DNA of 64,000 nucleotides, from positions 138,077 to 202,076 of the forward strand of contig NZ_LGRA01000008.1 of the NCBI RefSeq assembly GCF_003116095.1, given 5' to 3'. The stretch is from Azospirillum sp. TSO35-2. GTDB taxonomy: Bacteria > Pseudomonadota > Alphaproteobacteria > Azospirillales > Azospirillaceae. The notes below the pieces were generated by a model. It saw only the letters and a list, made by a program, of their open reading frames with translations, was not told where the DNA came from and searched no databases. The position numbers and the translations under genes were made by a program. This document shows positions 43,190-54,476 of this stretch, piece by piece (within the stretch, counting starts at the first letter, position 1; each line of letters starts with the position of its first letter).

Positions 43190-43579
43190 TCACTTCAGGC
43201 GGTCGTCCAGCTCCACCTGATAGCCGACGGCCAGCCGGTTGGTCTCGTTGGCCATGCCCACCACCGCCAGCAGCTCGCCGAACTGCGCGTCCGTCATCCC
43301 CAGCCGGCGCGCCGCCGCCTCGTGCGAGCGGATGCAATACTGGCAGTTGTTGGTGACGCTGACCGCGACGAAGATCAACTCCTTCACCAGCGGGTCGAGC
43401 GCGCCCGGCGCCATCACCTCCTTCAGGCTGTCCCAGGTCCGCTTCAGGGTCGGCGGGTGGTGGGCGATCATCTTCCAGAAATTGTTCACGTCCGGGACGT
43501 CGCGCGTCGCCTTGATGTCGTCGTAGACGGCGCGCACCTCGGGCCCGGCGTCGGCCTGCTCGATCGGGGGCAGCGGCAT
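43190..43579 (-). CDS. AhpD-like/carboxymuconolactone decarboxylase-family protein
   Basis: A 129-residue all-helical protein of the CMD/AhpD family. The redox-type motif NCQYCIRSH holds the C-x-x-C pair and the following histidine that serve peroxidase or alkyl hydroperoxidase chemistry in AhpD. It likely forms oligomers and handles peroxides, but the substrate cannot be told from sequence. It ends 4 bp from the convergent small gene at 42877. The 297 bp upstream contain nothing I can identify. Confidence 0.85.
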   Translation of the reverse strand: MPLPPIEQADAGPEVRAVYDDIKATRDVPDVNNFWKMIAHHPPTLKRTWDSLKEVMAPGALDPLVKELIFVAVSVTNNCQYCIRSHEAAARRLGMTDAQFGELLAVVGMANETNRLAVGYQVELDDRLK

Positions 43580-43876
43580 GATGGCGGTTCTCCTGTTGGA
43601 AAGGGTCCGCCGATAAGGCCGGACAAAATGCCGCAAAGCAATCATCGGCCTATACCCTCGGCATCCCGTACAACCAGTCCTTCGGCCACATTGACCGCCG
43701 CTCGCCCCGCTGGTAGTACATGCGGCCAATCAGTCGCGCAAACAGTCGGGCCGCCACACCCGGCGGCCGTCGACAAAAACGAAGACGTTCAGAACACGAA
43801 GTCCATTCGTGCAGCGTTCCCATGCGGCCCGGTTCCGGCTCCCGCCCGGCTTGGCCCGAACGCCGGGAGGAACAGC

Positions 43877-44626
43877 GTGGAGAGCACGGTTCTGCAGGCG
43901 GCGGCACTGCCGCCCTGCCATGGCGATTTCCCGTTCCCAGCATCCCGCGACACCGCCGAGGCGCTGCGCCGGCTGGCCCTGTTCCACGCCGCCGAGCCGA
44001 CCCCCGCCTTCTTGGAAGAGTTGCGGCGCAAGCCGGTCGGCCGCAGCGCGCTGGCGCTCGACCGCGACGACGCGATCCAGGCGGCGGCCCTGATCGACGA
44101 GGTGGTGAGCGACCTGCCCGACCGGATCACCCGCCGGTCGGTCGCCCCGCTGTGCGCCGATTTCGCCGCCATCCACCGCACGCTCGAGCATGCCGCCTGC
44201 CCGACCGAGGCGCCGTGGCTCGACGAACGGGCGCGCGCCGACTCCGCGGCGTCGCTGCGCCGCTGGCGGTGCGGGCTGGAGGCGGAGTTGCGCCGGCCGC
44301 CGCTGGACCAGTGGCCCGACGACCATCTGGCGCCGCAACTGGCCCTGCTCGCCGCCCTGCTCGACCAGGGCCGGACCGGCGACGCGACCCGCTTCCTCGA
44401 CCGCCATCCGCTGTCCTGGGCCCCGGGGTTCTGCAGCCGGGTCGCCACCCGCTGCCGGGAGCCCTTCTATGCCGGGGTCGCCATCCTGACCAACGCCCAT
44501 CTCGACGACCTGCGCGACCGGCTGGGCGCCGCCGGCGGCCTGCCGCGTCCGAGTGACGATGGCGCGGACATCCGCCGGCGCCGCTGGACCGAGGGCCGCT
44601 TCCCACGGGCCTGCACCTGCGATTGA
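43877..44626 (+). CDS. TorD/DmsD-family chaperone
   Basis: A 249-residue helical protein with the TorD-family features: an N-terminal LALFHAAEPTPAFLEELR region, a central APQLALLAALLDQG helix, and the HPLSWAPGFCSRVA...PFYAGVAILTNAHL block. TorD-type chaperones protect molybdenum-cofactor enzymes and their Tat signal peptides during folding. No molybdoenzyme gene is in the window, so the client is encoded elsewhere. The protein is Cys-rich at its end (FPRACTCD). The GTG start follows GGGAGGA. Nitrate, formate or DMSO-type reductases are possible clients. Confidence 0.7.
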   Translation: MESTVLQAAALPPCHGDFPFPASRDTAEALRRLALFHAAEPTPAFLEELRRKPVGRSALALDRDDAIQAAALIDEVVSDLPDRITRRSVAPLCADFAAIHRTLEHAACPTEAPWLDERARADSAASLRRWRCGLEAELRRPPLDQWPDDHLAPQLALLAALLDQGRTGDATRFLDRHPLSWAPGFCSRVATRCREPFYAGVAILTNAHLDDLRDRLGAAGGLPRPSDDGADIRRRRWTEGRFPRACTCD

Positions 44627-44788
44627 CGATCGTCGGCCGCTTGCCGGAAGTTAGAATTGCCCTTGCTGCGTTGCATCGGCGATGGTGGGGGATGGCGGGC
44701 CGCGCCGGCGTTTCCGCGACGATGCCGTTTCGTCGTGGATTTGGTCGTGGGTTCTCGTCGTGGACCGGCTCTCGCGCTCTGGATGGTG

Positions 44789-46945
44789 ATGCCTTTTCGC
44801 AGCCTCGACAGTTTTGTGAACCGCACGGGATCGCTGCGGCTGCTGCGCCTTCTGCTGGCGGTATCGGTGGCGTTGCCCCTGGTTCTGTTCGCCGGCATCG
44901 GCTGGCGCGAACGGTCGGAGGCGCAGACCGAGGCCGAACAGAACGGCCACAAGAACGCGCTGATCCTGCACGAGCATGTGCTGAAGGTGTTCGACACGCT
45001 GGCGCAGGTGCTGGACCGGGTCGACGAGCGCATCCGCGGCGAGGACTGGGGCGCGATCGCCGCATCCGAAGCCCTGCACCGCTACCTGCGGACGCTGACC
45101 GGCGAGCTGGACCAGGTCAGCGCCATCGGCGTCACCGATCCCGAGGGGGTGGTGCGCAACTCCAGCCTCGGCTTCCCACCCCGCAACCTCTATGTCGGCG
45201 GCAGCGCCGCCTTCCGGGAACAGCGCGAACGCGACGCCGGCCTGCTGATCGGCGGTTCGATCACCGACCCGGTCAGCCGGAAGCCCAGCTTCGGCATCAG
45301 CCGCCGCCGCAGCAGCCCCGGCGGCCCGGATGGCACCTTCGATGGCCTGATCAACGCGACCGTCGATCCCGACTATTTCGCCCGCTTCTACCAGCGCGTC
45401 CTCAACACCGACGGCGAATCGGTCAGCCTGGTGCGCGAGGACGGGCAGATCCTGATGCGTTATCCGGCGTTCGGCTTCGACGCGCCGGTGATGCTGCCGC
45501 CCGACCGCGGCCTGCTGGCGGAACTGCGGCAACGACCGGACGAAGGGGTGTTCCGCGCCGACAGCTATGTCCAGGGCGTCGACCGCCTGTTCGCCTACAA
45601 GCGGGTTGGCGACTTTCCGGTCTACGTCGTCTATGGCCTGGATCAGGCGCAGGTCGCCCGCGGCTGGTGGCGCAACATGGCGCTGGACGCCGCCTTCGTC
45701 GCCCCGGCGACGCTGGCGCTGGCGTTGATCGCCTGGCTGGCCTACAGCCGCGCGGTGTCCGAAAGCGCCGCCGTCCGCCGCTGGGCCGAGGAGGCGCGCA
45801 ACCGCGAACGGCTGGAGGACGCGCTGCGCCAGTCGCAGAAGATGGAGGCGCTGGGCCAGTTGACCGGCGGCGTCGCCCACGACTTCAACAACCTGCTGAC
45901 CGCCGCGCTCGCCAACCTGCATCTGATGGGCCGCCTGCTGCCGGCGGAAGGGCAGCGCTTCCTGGCCGGCGCCAACACCGCGCTGGAGCGGGCGGAGAAG
46001 CTGACCCGCCAATTGCTGTCCTTCTCGCGCCAGGAGGCGGTGAACCCGACGGTGGTCGATCTCGGCGACAGCCTGCGACGGATGGCCGACCTGCTGGAAC
46101 GGTCGGTCCGCGCCGACATCGCGCTGGAATGGGACATCGCGGCGGCGCCGATGGCGGTCGCCGTCGATCCGGTGCAGTTGGAAATGGCCGTGCTGAACCT
46201 GGTGCTGAACGCCCGCGACGCCATGCCCGACGGCGGCCGCATCCGGATCACCGCCGGCCCCGCGGCCGCGGGGCTGCGCACCGCGCGGATCGAGGTGGTC
46301 GACACCGGGTCCGGCATGCCGCCGGAGGTGGTCGCCCGCGCCTTCGACCCCTTCTTCACCACCAAGGGCGTCGGCAAGGGCACCGGGCTGGGGCTGTCGA
46401 TGGTCTACGGCTTCGCCCGCCAGTCGGGCGGCAACGCCGGGATCGACAGCCGGCCGGGCGCCGGCACCCGCGTGCACATCGACCTGCCGCTGACCGACGC
46501 GCCGCCACCCGCCACCCCCACGATCGCGACCGCGCCGGCCGTGGCGCCGGACCAGCCGCTGCGCATCCTGCTGGTGGAGGACAACGCGCTGGTGCTGCTG
46601 GCGACGGTGGAGGGGCTGACCCTGGAGGGCTTCACCGTCGAAACCGCCGAGCACGGCGTCGCCGCGCTGGAATTGCTGGAGCACGACACCGACTTCGATC
46701 TGGTGGTGTCGGACGTGGTGATGCCGCACGGGGTGTCGGGCATCGACCTCGCCCGCCGCATCCGCGAGCGCTGGCCACATCTGCGCGTGCTGCTCGCCTC
46801 GGGCTACAGCCCGGAATCGCTGGCGACCATGGGCGCCGACACCGCGTCGGTCCTGGCAAAGCCGTTCACGCCCGACCAGTTGGCCGCGCGCATCCGCACC
46901 ATCGTCGCCTCCACGCCGCCGGACCGGGTCAGATCAGGGCACTGA
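44789..46945 (+). CDS. Membrane hybrid histidine kinase with Cache-type sensor
   Basis: A protein of about 718 residues. It has a membrane segment (around 18-38), a periplasmic Cache/PDC-like sensor (about 40-285), a second membrane segment (about 295-320), a HisKA domain with His364 in [12 protein letters not shown], an ATPase domain ([32 protein letters not shown]) and a C-terminal receiver with Asp642 in [10 protein letters not shown]. The VAHDFNN type of H box is common in kinases with a self-contained receiver. The start could be 44783 or 44789. No response-regulator partner is adjacent, so the output is unknown. Confidence 0.87.
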   Translation: MPFRSLDSFVNRTGSLRLLRLLLAVSVALPLVLFAGIGWRERSEAQTEAEQNGHKNALILHEHVLKVFDTLAQVLDRVDERIRGEDWGAIAASEALHRYLRTLTGELDQVSAIGVTDPEGVVRNSSLGFPPRNLYVGGSAAFREQRERDAGLLIGGSITDPVSRKPSFGISRRRSSPGGPDGTFDGLINATVDPDYFARFYQRVLNTDGESVSLVREDGQILMRYPAFGFDAPVMLPPDRGLLAELRQRPDEGVFRADSYVQGVDRLFAYKRVGDFPVYVVYGLDQAQVARGWWRNMALDAAFVAPATLALALIAWLAYSRAVSESAAVRRWAEEARNRERLEDALRQSQKMEALGQLTGGVAHDFNNLLTAALANLHLMGRLLPAEGQRFLAGANTALERAEKLTRQLLSFSRQEAVNPTVVDLGDSLRRMADLLERSVRADIALEWDIAAAPMAVAVDPVQLEMAVLNLVLNARDAMPDGGRIRITAGPAAAGLRTARIEVVDTGSGMPPEVVARAFDPFFTTKGVGKGTGLGLSMVYGFARQSGGNAGIDSRPGAGTRVHIDLPLTDAPPPATPTIATAPAVAPDQPLRILLVEDNALVLLATVEGLTLEGFTVETAEHGVAALELLEHDTDFDLVVSDVVMPHGVSGIDLARRIRERWPHLRVLLASGYSPESLATMGADTASVLAKPFTPDQLAARIRTIVASTPPDRVRSGH

Positions 46946-47132
46946 GGAACATCGGCGCCCACATCGCCATGCACCAGACCAACCCCAGGCACAGGCCGCG
47001 CGTCAAATCGTCGAAGGTCGGCGATTCCAGACGGTGCAGGCTCCACATCGCGTTCAGTTCACTGGGTGTGGGCGGCGAATCGGCGGACGGATGGCGGGCG
47101 CAGTCGCGCCGGTGTGGGTCGCGTGACGGCAT
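46929..47132 (-). CDS. Possible small membrane protein
   Basis: A 67-residue reading frame with a polar start and a single C-terminal hydrophobic helix ([22 protein letters not shown]). It overlaps the 3' end of the convergent kinase gene by 17 bp. I do not recognise a family. The hydrophobic helix and lack of a better plus-strand candidate support it weakly. Confidence 0.4.
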   Translation of the reverse strand: MPSRDPHRRDCARHPSADSPPTPSELNAMWSLHRLESPTFDDLTRGLCLGLVWCMAMWAPMFLSALI

Positions 47133-47235
47133 GGCGAAGCCCTCGCAGGAAAAGCGGAACGCCCAACAAGCTTGTGCCCGCGGCGGCGTCCGGCCAGCCT
47201 GTCTTCCGTCATCGGCGCTATTTTGTCGGCATACG

Positions 47236-47275
47236 AAAAAAGGCCGCCACCCGCTGGACGGATGGGGCCTTTTTG
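47236..47275. terminator. Two-way terminator
   Basis: AAAAGGCC and GGCCTTTT arms bracket about 20 bp, with A-tract and T-tract flanks, so it can stop transcription in both directions. It lies downstream of the minus-strand gene at 47336-47560. Confidence 0.65.
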
Positions 47276-47335
47276 CCGTGCCGGTGCCCGATCGGGCCGT
47301 CTCCGGGCCGGAGGCGGCTCAACCGGAGCGGGGCA

Positions 47336-47560
47336 TCACTTGCCGGGGCGAATCACCGGGGTGAGCTGGTCGCCCCAGTTGCCGGCCTCGTTGTGATAGC
47401 GAGCGGTGCGCATCAGCTCCACGGTCACACCGGCCTCGACCGCCTTGACGACGGCGTCGTTCAGGCGGTGCAGGTTGTTGGCGACGATGCGGATGGCGCT
47501 TTCCTGCTCCGGAGTCAGCTCCGAACGGTCGTCCGGCGGCGCGTCCTTGAATCCCGACAT
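47336..47560 (-). CDS. Small hypothetical protein
   Basis: A 74-residue acidic soluble protein (MSGFKDAPPDDRSELTPEQE, then a helix containing IRIVANNLHRLNDAVVKAVEAG). It has a strong GGAAGGAA site before the ATG and a terminator about 60 bp after its stop, so it is probably a real gene. I do not recognise the family. Confidence 0.6.
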   Translation of the reverse strand: MSGFKDAPPDDRSELTPEQESAIRIVANNLHRLNDAVVKAVEAGVTVELMRTARYHNEAGNWGDQLTPVIRPGK

Positions 47561-47853
47561 GCGATGTTCCTTCCCCTGATTTTCGAACCGGCCCCTGGCT
47601 GCGGGCCGATCATGGTCCTGGACGTGGTCATGATCTTGCCCGGCGTCCGGTGCCGGTGTTCCTGATGTACCACATTGTGCGGCCGCGACAAAGTTCCCGA
47701 CGCGCCAACCTGTTGCGACCATTGGCCTGTTGCACCTCCCCGGCAATTGCCGGCCGCGTCGACGCCGCGGCGTTTGATCGCCACGCGGTCACGCCGTAGG
47801 TTGACCGCTCCACAACGATAAGACACCCCTCCTCCTCCGAGCGGACTCACGCC

Positions 47854-48747
47854 ATGACCACGCAAGCACCCACCGACCGCAGCACCGCCCCGCGCAAGGT
47901 CGCCTTCCTCGGCCTCGGCACCATGGGCTTCCCGATGGCCGGCCATCTGGCCAAGGCCGGCCACACCGTCACCGTCTACAACCGCACCGCCGCCAAGGCC
48001 GATGCCTGGGTCGCCGCCCATGGCGGCCGCGCCGCCGCCACGCCGGAAGAGGCGGCGACCGGGGCCGACGCGGTGTTCCTGTGCGTCGGCGGCGACGACG
48101 ACGTCCGCGCCGTCGCGACCGAGGCGATCACCGCCATGGCCCCCGGCGCCGTCATCGCCGATCATTCCACCGTGTCGGCCGCCGTGTCGCGCGAGATGGA
48201 CGGGGTGGCCCGCGCCCACAAGGTCTTCTTCCTCGACGCGCCGGTGTCGGGCGGACAGGCGGGGGCGGAGAACGGCGCGCTGACGGTGATGGTCGGCGGC
48301 GACGCCGACGCCTTCGCCCGCGCCCAGCCGCTGATGGCCGCCTATGGCCGTTCGGTCGTCCACATGGGCCCGTCGGGCGCCGGGCAGTTGACCAAGATGG
48401 TCAACCAGATCTGCATCGCCGGGCTGGTCCAGGCGCTGGCGGAAGGCATGAGCTTCGCCCAGAAGGCCGGGCTGGACGGTCACAAGGTGGTCGACGTGAT
48501 CTCCAAGGGGGCGGCGCAGTCCTGGCAGATGGACAACCGCGCCCGCACCATGCTGGACGGCCGCTTCGACTTCGGATTCGCCGTGGACTGGATGCGCAAG
48601 GACCTGGGCATCGTCCTGGACGAGGCGCGGCGCAACGGCGCCACGGTGCCGGTGACCGCGCTGGTCGACCAGTTCTACGCCGACGTGCAGGCGATGGGCG
48701 GCAACCGGCTCGACACCTCCAGCCTGATGAAGCGCCTGACGCGCTGA
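47854..48747 (+). CDS. 3-hydroxyisobutyrate dehydrogenase-family oxidoreductase
   Basis: A 297-residue NAD(P)-dependent beta-hydroxyacid dehydrogenase. The dinucleotide fold is VAFLGLGTMGFPMAGHLAKAG, the substrate loop is FLDAPVSGGQAGAENGALTV and the catalytic lysine lies in GAGQLTKMVNQ. Members act on 3-hydroxyisobutyrate, tartronate semialdehyde, glyoxylate or succinic semialdehyde; the sequence does not settle which. It stands alone, with 293 bp of unassigned DNA upstream. Confidence 0.88.
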   Translation: MTTQAPTDRSTAPRKVAFLGLGTMGFPMAGHLAKAGHTVTVYNRTAAKADAWVAAHGGRAAATPEEAATGADAVFLCVGGDDDVRAVATEAITAMAPGAVIADHSTVSAAVSREMDGVARAHKVFFLDAPVSGGQAGAENGALTVMVGGDADAFARAQPLMAAYGRSVVHMGPSGAGQLTKMVNQICIAGLVQALAEGMSFAQKAGLDGHKVVDVISKGAAQSWQMDNRARTMLDGRFDFGFAVDWMRKDLGIVLDEARRNGATVPVTALVDQFYADVQAMGGNRLDTSSLMKRLTR

Positions 48748-48886
48748 CCGGGCCGGCGACGGCGGCCCGTCTGCCGGCCTCCACCCTTGTGGACGCTGCG
48801 GCAGGCGGGTCGTCACGGCCGGGCTCCGTTACTCGAAAGAAATAATCCGTTTAGAGTCAGACCAAAAATTCTATTACCTTTGTATA

Positions 48887-48916
48887 TTGACCGAATGGAC
48901 ATTCTGTGGCCAATAT
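48887..48916 (+). promoter_or_regulatory. Candidate sigma-70-type promoter of the small secreted-protein gene
   Basis: TTGACC (48887-48892) and CAATAT (48911-48916) with an 18-bp spacer, in an AT-rich patch that contrasts with its surroundings. A start site near 48923 would exclude the in-frame GTG at 48906 and supports the TTG start at 48951. Confidence 0.55.
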
Positions 48917-48950
48917 CGGGAGGATTTTATCTTTATCTACGGAGATCATC

Positions 48951-49319
48951 TTGAAGACTATCGCCGCCAAGGCCCTGCTGGTTGCGTCCTCGCTGTTCCT
49001 GATGCATGGCGCTGCCTTTGCCGGCCAGCAGGACTTCACCATCGTCAACAAGACCGGCTATCCGCTGAAGCACATCTATGTGTCGGAGACGCACAGCAAC
49101 AGCTGGGATGAGGACATCCTGGGCCGCGACGTTCTGAACGACGGCGAGTATTTCGAGGTCGCGTTCGGCAAGGCCGAGAAGACCTGCAAGTGGGACATGA
49201 AGGTCGCCTACGACGACGGTGAGACCGCCGTCTGGGAAGGCCTGGACCTCTGCCAGATCTCCAAGCTGACCCTGAAGTGGAACAAGAGCACGGGCGTCAC
49301 CTCCGCCGTCAAGGAGTGA
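48951..49319 (+). CDS. Small secreted protein of unknown function
   Basis: A 122-residue protein that starts with a TTG after GGAG and has a typical signal peptide (KTIAAKALLVASSLFLMHG, cleavage after AFA). The mature protein is about 100 residues with NKTGYPLKHIYVSETHSNSW and a KTCKWDMKVAYDDGETAVWE core, and two cysteines (in KTCKW and DLCQI) that may form a disulfide. This is a small periplasmic family found in many proteobacteria, sometimes mislabelled; I know of no established role. Its promoter patch is AT-rich. Confidence 0.78.
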   Translation: MKTIAAKALLVASSLFLMHGAAFAGQQDFTIVNKTGYPLKHIYVSETHSNSWDEDILGRDVLNDGEYFEVAFGKAEKTCKWDMKVAYDDGETAVWEGLDLCQISKLTLKWNKSTGVTSAVKE

Positions 49320-49409
49320 TGCCGCCCGGGTCGCCGGCCTCTCCCGGACGACGGGACGGCCGGTGGCCCGGTTCGGGTGCTTCCGCCGGGCGGAATCCGT
49401 TGTTCCTTC

Positions 49410-50354
49410 CTAGCGGAAGTTGTCGGTGCTGCGGTTCATCAGGTGGATGAAGACGTCTTCCAACGTCGGCTCCGTCGCGGTGATCCGCAGGTCCGGCCGC
49501 CCCCTCCAGGGGCTCAACGCGGCGTCGAGCGCCGCGGCGTCGGTGCCGCTGACGTGCAGCCGGCTGCCGAAGACCGCCACCATCTCCACCCCCGGCTTGC
49601 CCTCCAGCTCCGCCGCGATCCGGTGCAGGCCGGCGCCGCCGACCAGACGGGTGTGCAGCCCGGAATCGGCGACCACCCGGTCGACCGTGCCGTTGGCCAT
49701 CAGCGTGCCGTAGGCGATGTAGGCGATGCGGTGGCAGCGTTCCGCCTCGTCCATGTAGTGGGTGCTGACCAGCACCGTCAGCCCCTCGCCGGCCAGCCGG
49801 TGGATCTCGTCCCAGAATTCCCGCCGCGCCTTGGGATCGACACCCGCCGTCGGTTCGTCAAGCAACAGCAGCTTGGGCTCGTGCAGGATGCAGGCGGCCA
49901 GCGCCAGCCGCTGTTTCCAGCCGCCCGACAGCTCGCCGGCCAACTGCGTGCGGCGGTTGGCCAGCCCCAGCCGTTCCAGCGCCTCCGTCACCCGCCGCCG
50001 CCGGTCGGGCAGGTCGTACATGCGGGCGACGAAATCGAGATTCTCGGCGATGCTCAGATCCTCCCAGAAGCTGAACTTCTGGGTCATGTAGCCGACCTGC
50101 CGCTTGATCGCGGCGCTGTGCCGGCGGATGTCGAGACCGAGGCAGGTCCCCTCCCCGGCATCGGGGGTCAGCAGCCCGCACAGCAGGCGGATCGTCGTCG
50201 TCTTGCCCGAGCCGTTCGGGCCGAGAAAGCCGTAGATCTCCCCGGTTTCCACCCGGATCGACACGTCATCGACGACGGTCTTGGTGCCGAAGCGCTTCAC
50301 CAGCCCCCGCACGTCGATGGCGGGGGTGGGGGCCGCCACATCGTCCCCGCTCAC
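49410..50354 (-). CDS. ABC transporter ATP-binding protein
   Basis: A 314-residue ATPase with Walker A GPNGSGKTT, signature LSGGWKQR, Walker B LLLLDEPTAGVDP and the switch histidine in VSTHYMD. The tail (about 225-314) matches ABC-2 type exporter ATPases such as YbhF or CcmA-like drug exporters. The GTG start overlaps the end of the HlyD gene. The ABC-2 permease genes that usually follow are absent: the next gene is on the other strand. Confidence 0.88.
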   Translation of the reverse strand: MSGDDVAAPTPAIDVRGLVKRFGTKTVVDDVSIRVETGEIYGFLGPNGSGKTTTIRLLCGLLTPDAGEGTCLGLDIRRHSAAIKRQVGYMTQKFSFWEDLSIAENLDFVARMYDLPDRRRRVTEALERLGLANRRTQLAGELSGGWKQRLALAACILHEPKLLLLDEPTAGVDPKARREFWDEIHRLAGEGLTVLVSTHYMDEAERCHRIAYIAYGTLMANGTVDRVVADSGLHTRLVGGAGLHRIAAELEGKPGVEMVAVFGSRLHVSGTDAAALDAALSPWRGRPDLRITATEPTLEDVFIHLMNRSTDNFR

Positions 50355-51349
50355 CGCGCCGCCTCCACCGTCATCGGCCAGACATCGACCGGCAGGCCCG
50401 GGTTGAGCGGACGCCCTGCCCCGCCGACCGCCGGGTTTTCCACCCGCGCCTCCACCCGGAAAACCAGCTTTTCCCGGCTGCCGATGCTGTAGATCACCGG
50501 CGGCGTGTATTCGGTCTGCGAGGCGATCCGCGTCACCCGCGCCGACAGGCCGGCCGGGCAACCGTCGCAGCGCACCGACAGGGCCGCCCCCGGCGCCACC
50601 CCGGCCATCGCCGTTTCCGGGACGAACAGCACCAGCTTCACCCGCTCCGGCGGCAGCAGCGACACCACCGGCGAACCGGCCGGCACCCATTCGCCGGGGT
50701 TGTAGAGCGTGTCCTCGACCAGCGCGTCGCCGGGTGCGACGGGCGCCAGATCGGTCAGCCGCCGCTCCGCCTGCGCCAGCGCCGCCTCGGCCTGGGTGAC
50801 CGCCTCGTCGGCGGCGCGCAGCTGGTCGGGCCGGGCCGGCAGCACGGCGACGGTCAGTTGCGCCTGCGCCTCCGCCAGTTGGCCGCGGTCGCGGTCGTAG
50901 GCGGCGCGCGCCTGGTCGAGCTTGTCGGTGGAGCTGACCTTGCGGGCGACCAGCTCCTGCTGGCGCGTCAGCTCGGCGGTGGAATAACGCAACGCCGCCT
51001 CGGCCTGGGTCTTCTGCGCGGCCAGCACCGCCACCTCCTGCGGCCGCTTGCCGGTGGAGAGGTCGGCGCGCTGCGCCCGGGCCTGCGCCAGCGCCGCCGC
51101 CAGCCGGTCGCGCTCGGCCAGCGCGGTGGTGCGGTCGATGGTGAACAGCGGCGCCCCGGCCACCACCCGCGCGCCGCGGGCGACCGACAGGCGCTCCAGC
51201 GTTCCGGCGGCGGGGGCGGCGATGCGCAGATACTCGCCCTCGACATAGCCGTGGGCCAGCGGCGGCGGCGGCCCCGACCCGAAGGACAGTCCGAGCGACA
51301 GGGCCAGCGCCCCCAGCCCGTTCGCCGCCCAGTCCCACAGCGCGCTCAT
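50351..51349 (-). CDS. HlyD-family periplasmic adaptor protein
   Basis: A 332-residue membrane-fusion protein with an N-terminal membrane anchor (about 8-25), a biotinyl-lipoyl-like half (YLRIAAPAAGTLERLSVARG), a long coiled coil rich in Ala/Gln/Arg/Leu (about 70-190) and a beta-barrel half (VRVEARVENPAVGG region). It links an inner-membrane exporter to an outer-membrane channel. It overlaps both neighbours by 4 bp, so TetR, HlyD and ATPase form one operon. Confidence 0.88.
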   Translation of the reverse strand: MSALWDWAANGLGALALSLGLSFGSGPPPPLAHGYVEGEYLRIAAPAAGTLERLSVARGARVVAGAPLFTIDRTTALAERDRLAAALAQARAQRADLSTGKRPQEVAVLAAQKTQAEAALRYSTAELTRQQELVARKVSSTDKLDQARAAYDRDRGQLAEAQAQLTVAVLPARPDQLRAADEAVTQAEAALAQAERRLTDLAPVAPGDALVEDTLYNPGEWVPAGSPVVSLLPPERVKLVLFVPETAMAGVAPGAALSVRCDGCPAGLSARVTRIASQTEYTPPVIYSIGSREKLVFRVEARVENPAVGGAGRPLNPGLPVDVWPMTVEAAR

Positions 51350-52056
51350 GATGCGCCTCCGCCGCTATCGTCGCCCGGACCGTCGTCCGGGCCGCCATCC
51401 GGGCCGCCGCGCAGCAGCACCCGCCGCAGATGGTCCAGATGGGTGCCGACCAGCGCCGGCACGTCCAGCGGCGCGTTGCCGTCCACCCCGTCGAACGAGG
51501 TGCGCCAGACCGCGCTCATCAGCAGCGGCGCGACGATCAGGCGGACGGTGTGGTCGATGTCGACCGGGCGGAACTCCCCGCGGTCGATGCCCCGCCGCAA
51601 CAGCGCGGCCAGCAGGCCGAAGCCGCGGCGGATCACCTCGCGGTGGTAGAAGGCGGCAAGCTCGGGGAAATTTCCGGCCTCGGCGATCACCAGCCGGGGA
51701 ATCGCCGCCGCCCGCGTCGTGGCGATCAGGCCGGCGACCATGCGCAACAGCCGCTCCAGCAGCGGGAAGCACGGCCCCGGCGCCCCGGCCACCAGCGCTT
51801 CGGCCTGTTCCAGGTTGGGCAGGATGGCGGCGCGGATCACCGCCTTGAACAGGTCGTCCTTGCTGGGAAAATAGAGGTAGAGCGTGCCCTTGCTGACCCC
51901 GGCGCGGGCCGCCACCTCCTCCAGCCGCGCGGCGGCGAAACCGCGCTCGGTGAAGACGTCCATCGCCGCGGCGACGATCTCCTGCGGCCGGGCGTCCTTG
52001 CGGCGGCGCCAGCGGGGTGCGGGGTGTGGCGGTGATGGCGGGTCGGGATCGGGCAT
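51346..52056 (-). CDS. TetR/AcrR-family regulator
   Basis: A 236-residue regulator with an N-terminal helix-turn-helix (IVAAAMDVFTERGFAAARL to VSKGTLYLYFPSKDDLF, about 27-75) and a helical ligand-binding domain. The Pro/Arg-rich first 20 residues and Gly/Asp-rich tail are unconserved. It is the first gene of the operon with the HlyD and ABC genes and sits beside a palindromic operator at 52071, so self-repression relieved by an exported compound is likely. Confidence 0.9.
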   Translation of the reverse strand: MPDPDPPSPPHPAPRWRRRKDARPQEIVAAAMDVFTERGFAAARLEEVAARAGVSKGTLYLYFPSKDDLFKAVIRAAILPNLEQAEALVAGAPGPCFPLLERLLRMVAGLIATTRAAAIPRLVIAEAGNFPELAAFYHREVIRRGFGLLAALLRRGIDRGEFRPVDIDHTVRLIVAPLLMSAVWRTSFDGVDGNAPLDVPALVGTHLDHLRRVLLRGGPDGGPDDGPGDDSGGGAS

Positions 52057-52070
52057 GGCGCGCCCCTTTG

Positions 52071-52090
52071 ATAACTGACCAGTCAGTTAT
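52071..52090. promoter_or_regulatory. TetR-type operator
   Basis: A 20-bp site with perfect 8-bp arms (ATAACTGA and TCAGTTAT) around CCAG, 15 bp before the TetR-family gene. It has the TGAC-N-GTCA form often bound by TetR/AcrR repressors and is the probable autoregulatory site of the efflux operon. Confidence 0.75.
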
Positions 52091-52412
52091 TAGCACGAAA
52101 CCCGCTCCACCACCAATGGCGAAAGTCATTGTGCGCCGCAGCAGTACCTATGCAAAAAGGCTTGCCTTTCCGCGAGCAGTCACGGAAACTTTCCACCGGA
52201 CGGCGGATCACGAACATGTGTGACCGCGCAAGACCCGGATACAGCGGGCGTTGAAACGGTACCGGACAACGGTTGCCGTGTTCCTGGGAGGGAACGGTTC
52301 AGGGCGCTGACGCCGGGATCCGCACCGCGACACCGCCAGGACGGCATCGCCAGGATGGCGCCGTCCGAATGTGGCGCGCAACGCGGCTCCCCAGCCGAGC
52401 AGGGGATCGAAC

Positions 52413-54302
<1,890 letters not shown>

Positions 54303-54476
54303 CGACGGAATTCCGCGCCTCGACCCGTCGCGTTCCCGCCGGAACTTGGCGGCGGCGCCACACCGGACCGGTCACTCAACCACCCGTCGCCGTCCGCCGT
54401 CGCCCGGCGGCCGATTTCGTGTTAGCGTTCGCCGCCTTCGGTTCGATGGCGTTCTCCCGGTCGAACGGATCCTGTC

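Noticed and set aside
47066..47665. A 199-codon plus-strand frame
   Set aside because: It crosses the two-way terminator at 47236 and the better supported minus-strand gene at 47336.
52091..52412. A sigma-54 promoter or NifA site before nifA
   Set aside because: No TGT-N10-ACA and no GG-N10-GC pair with flanking consensus was found; nifA is probably driven by another promoter type.
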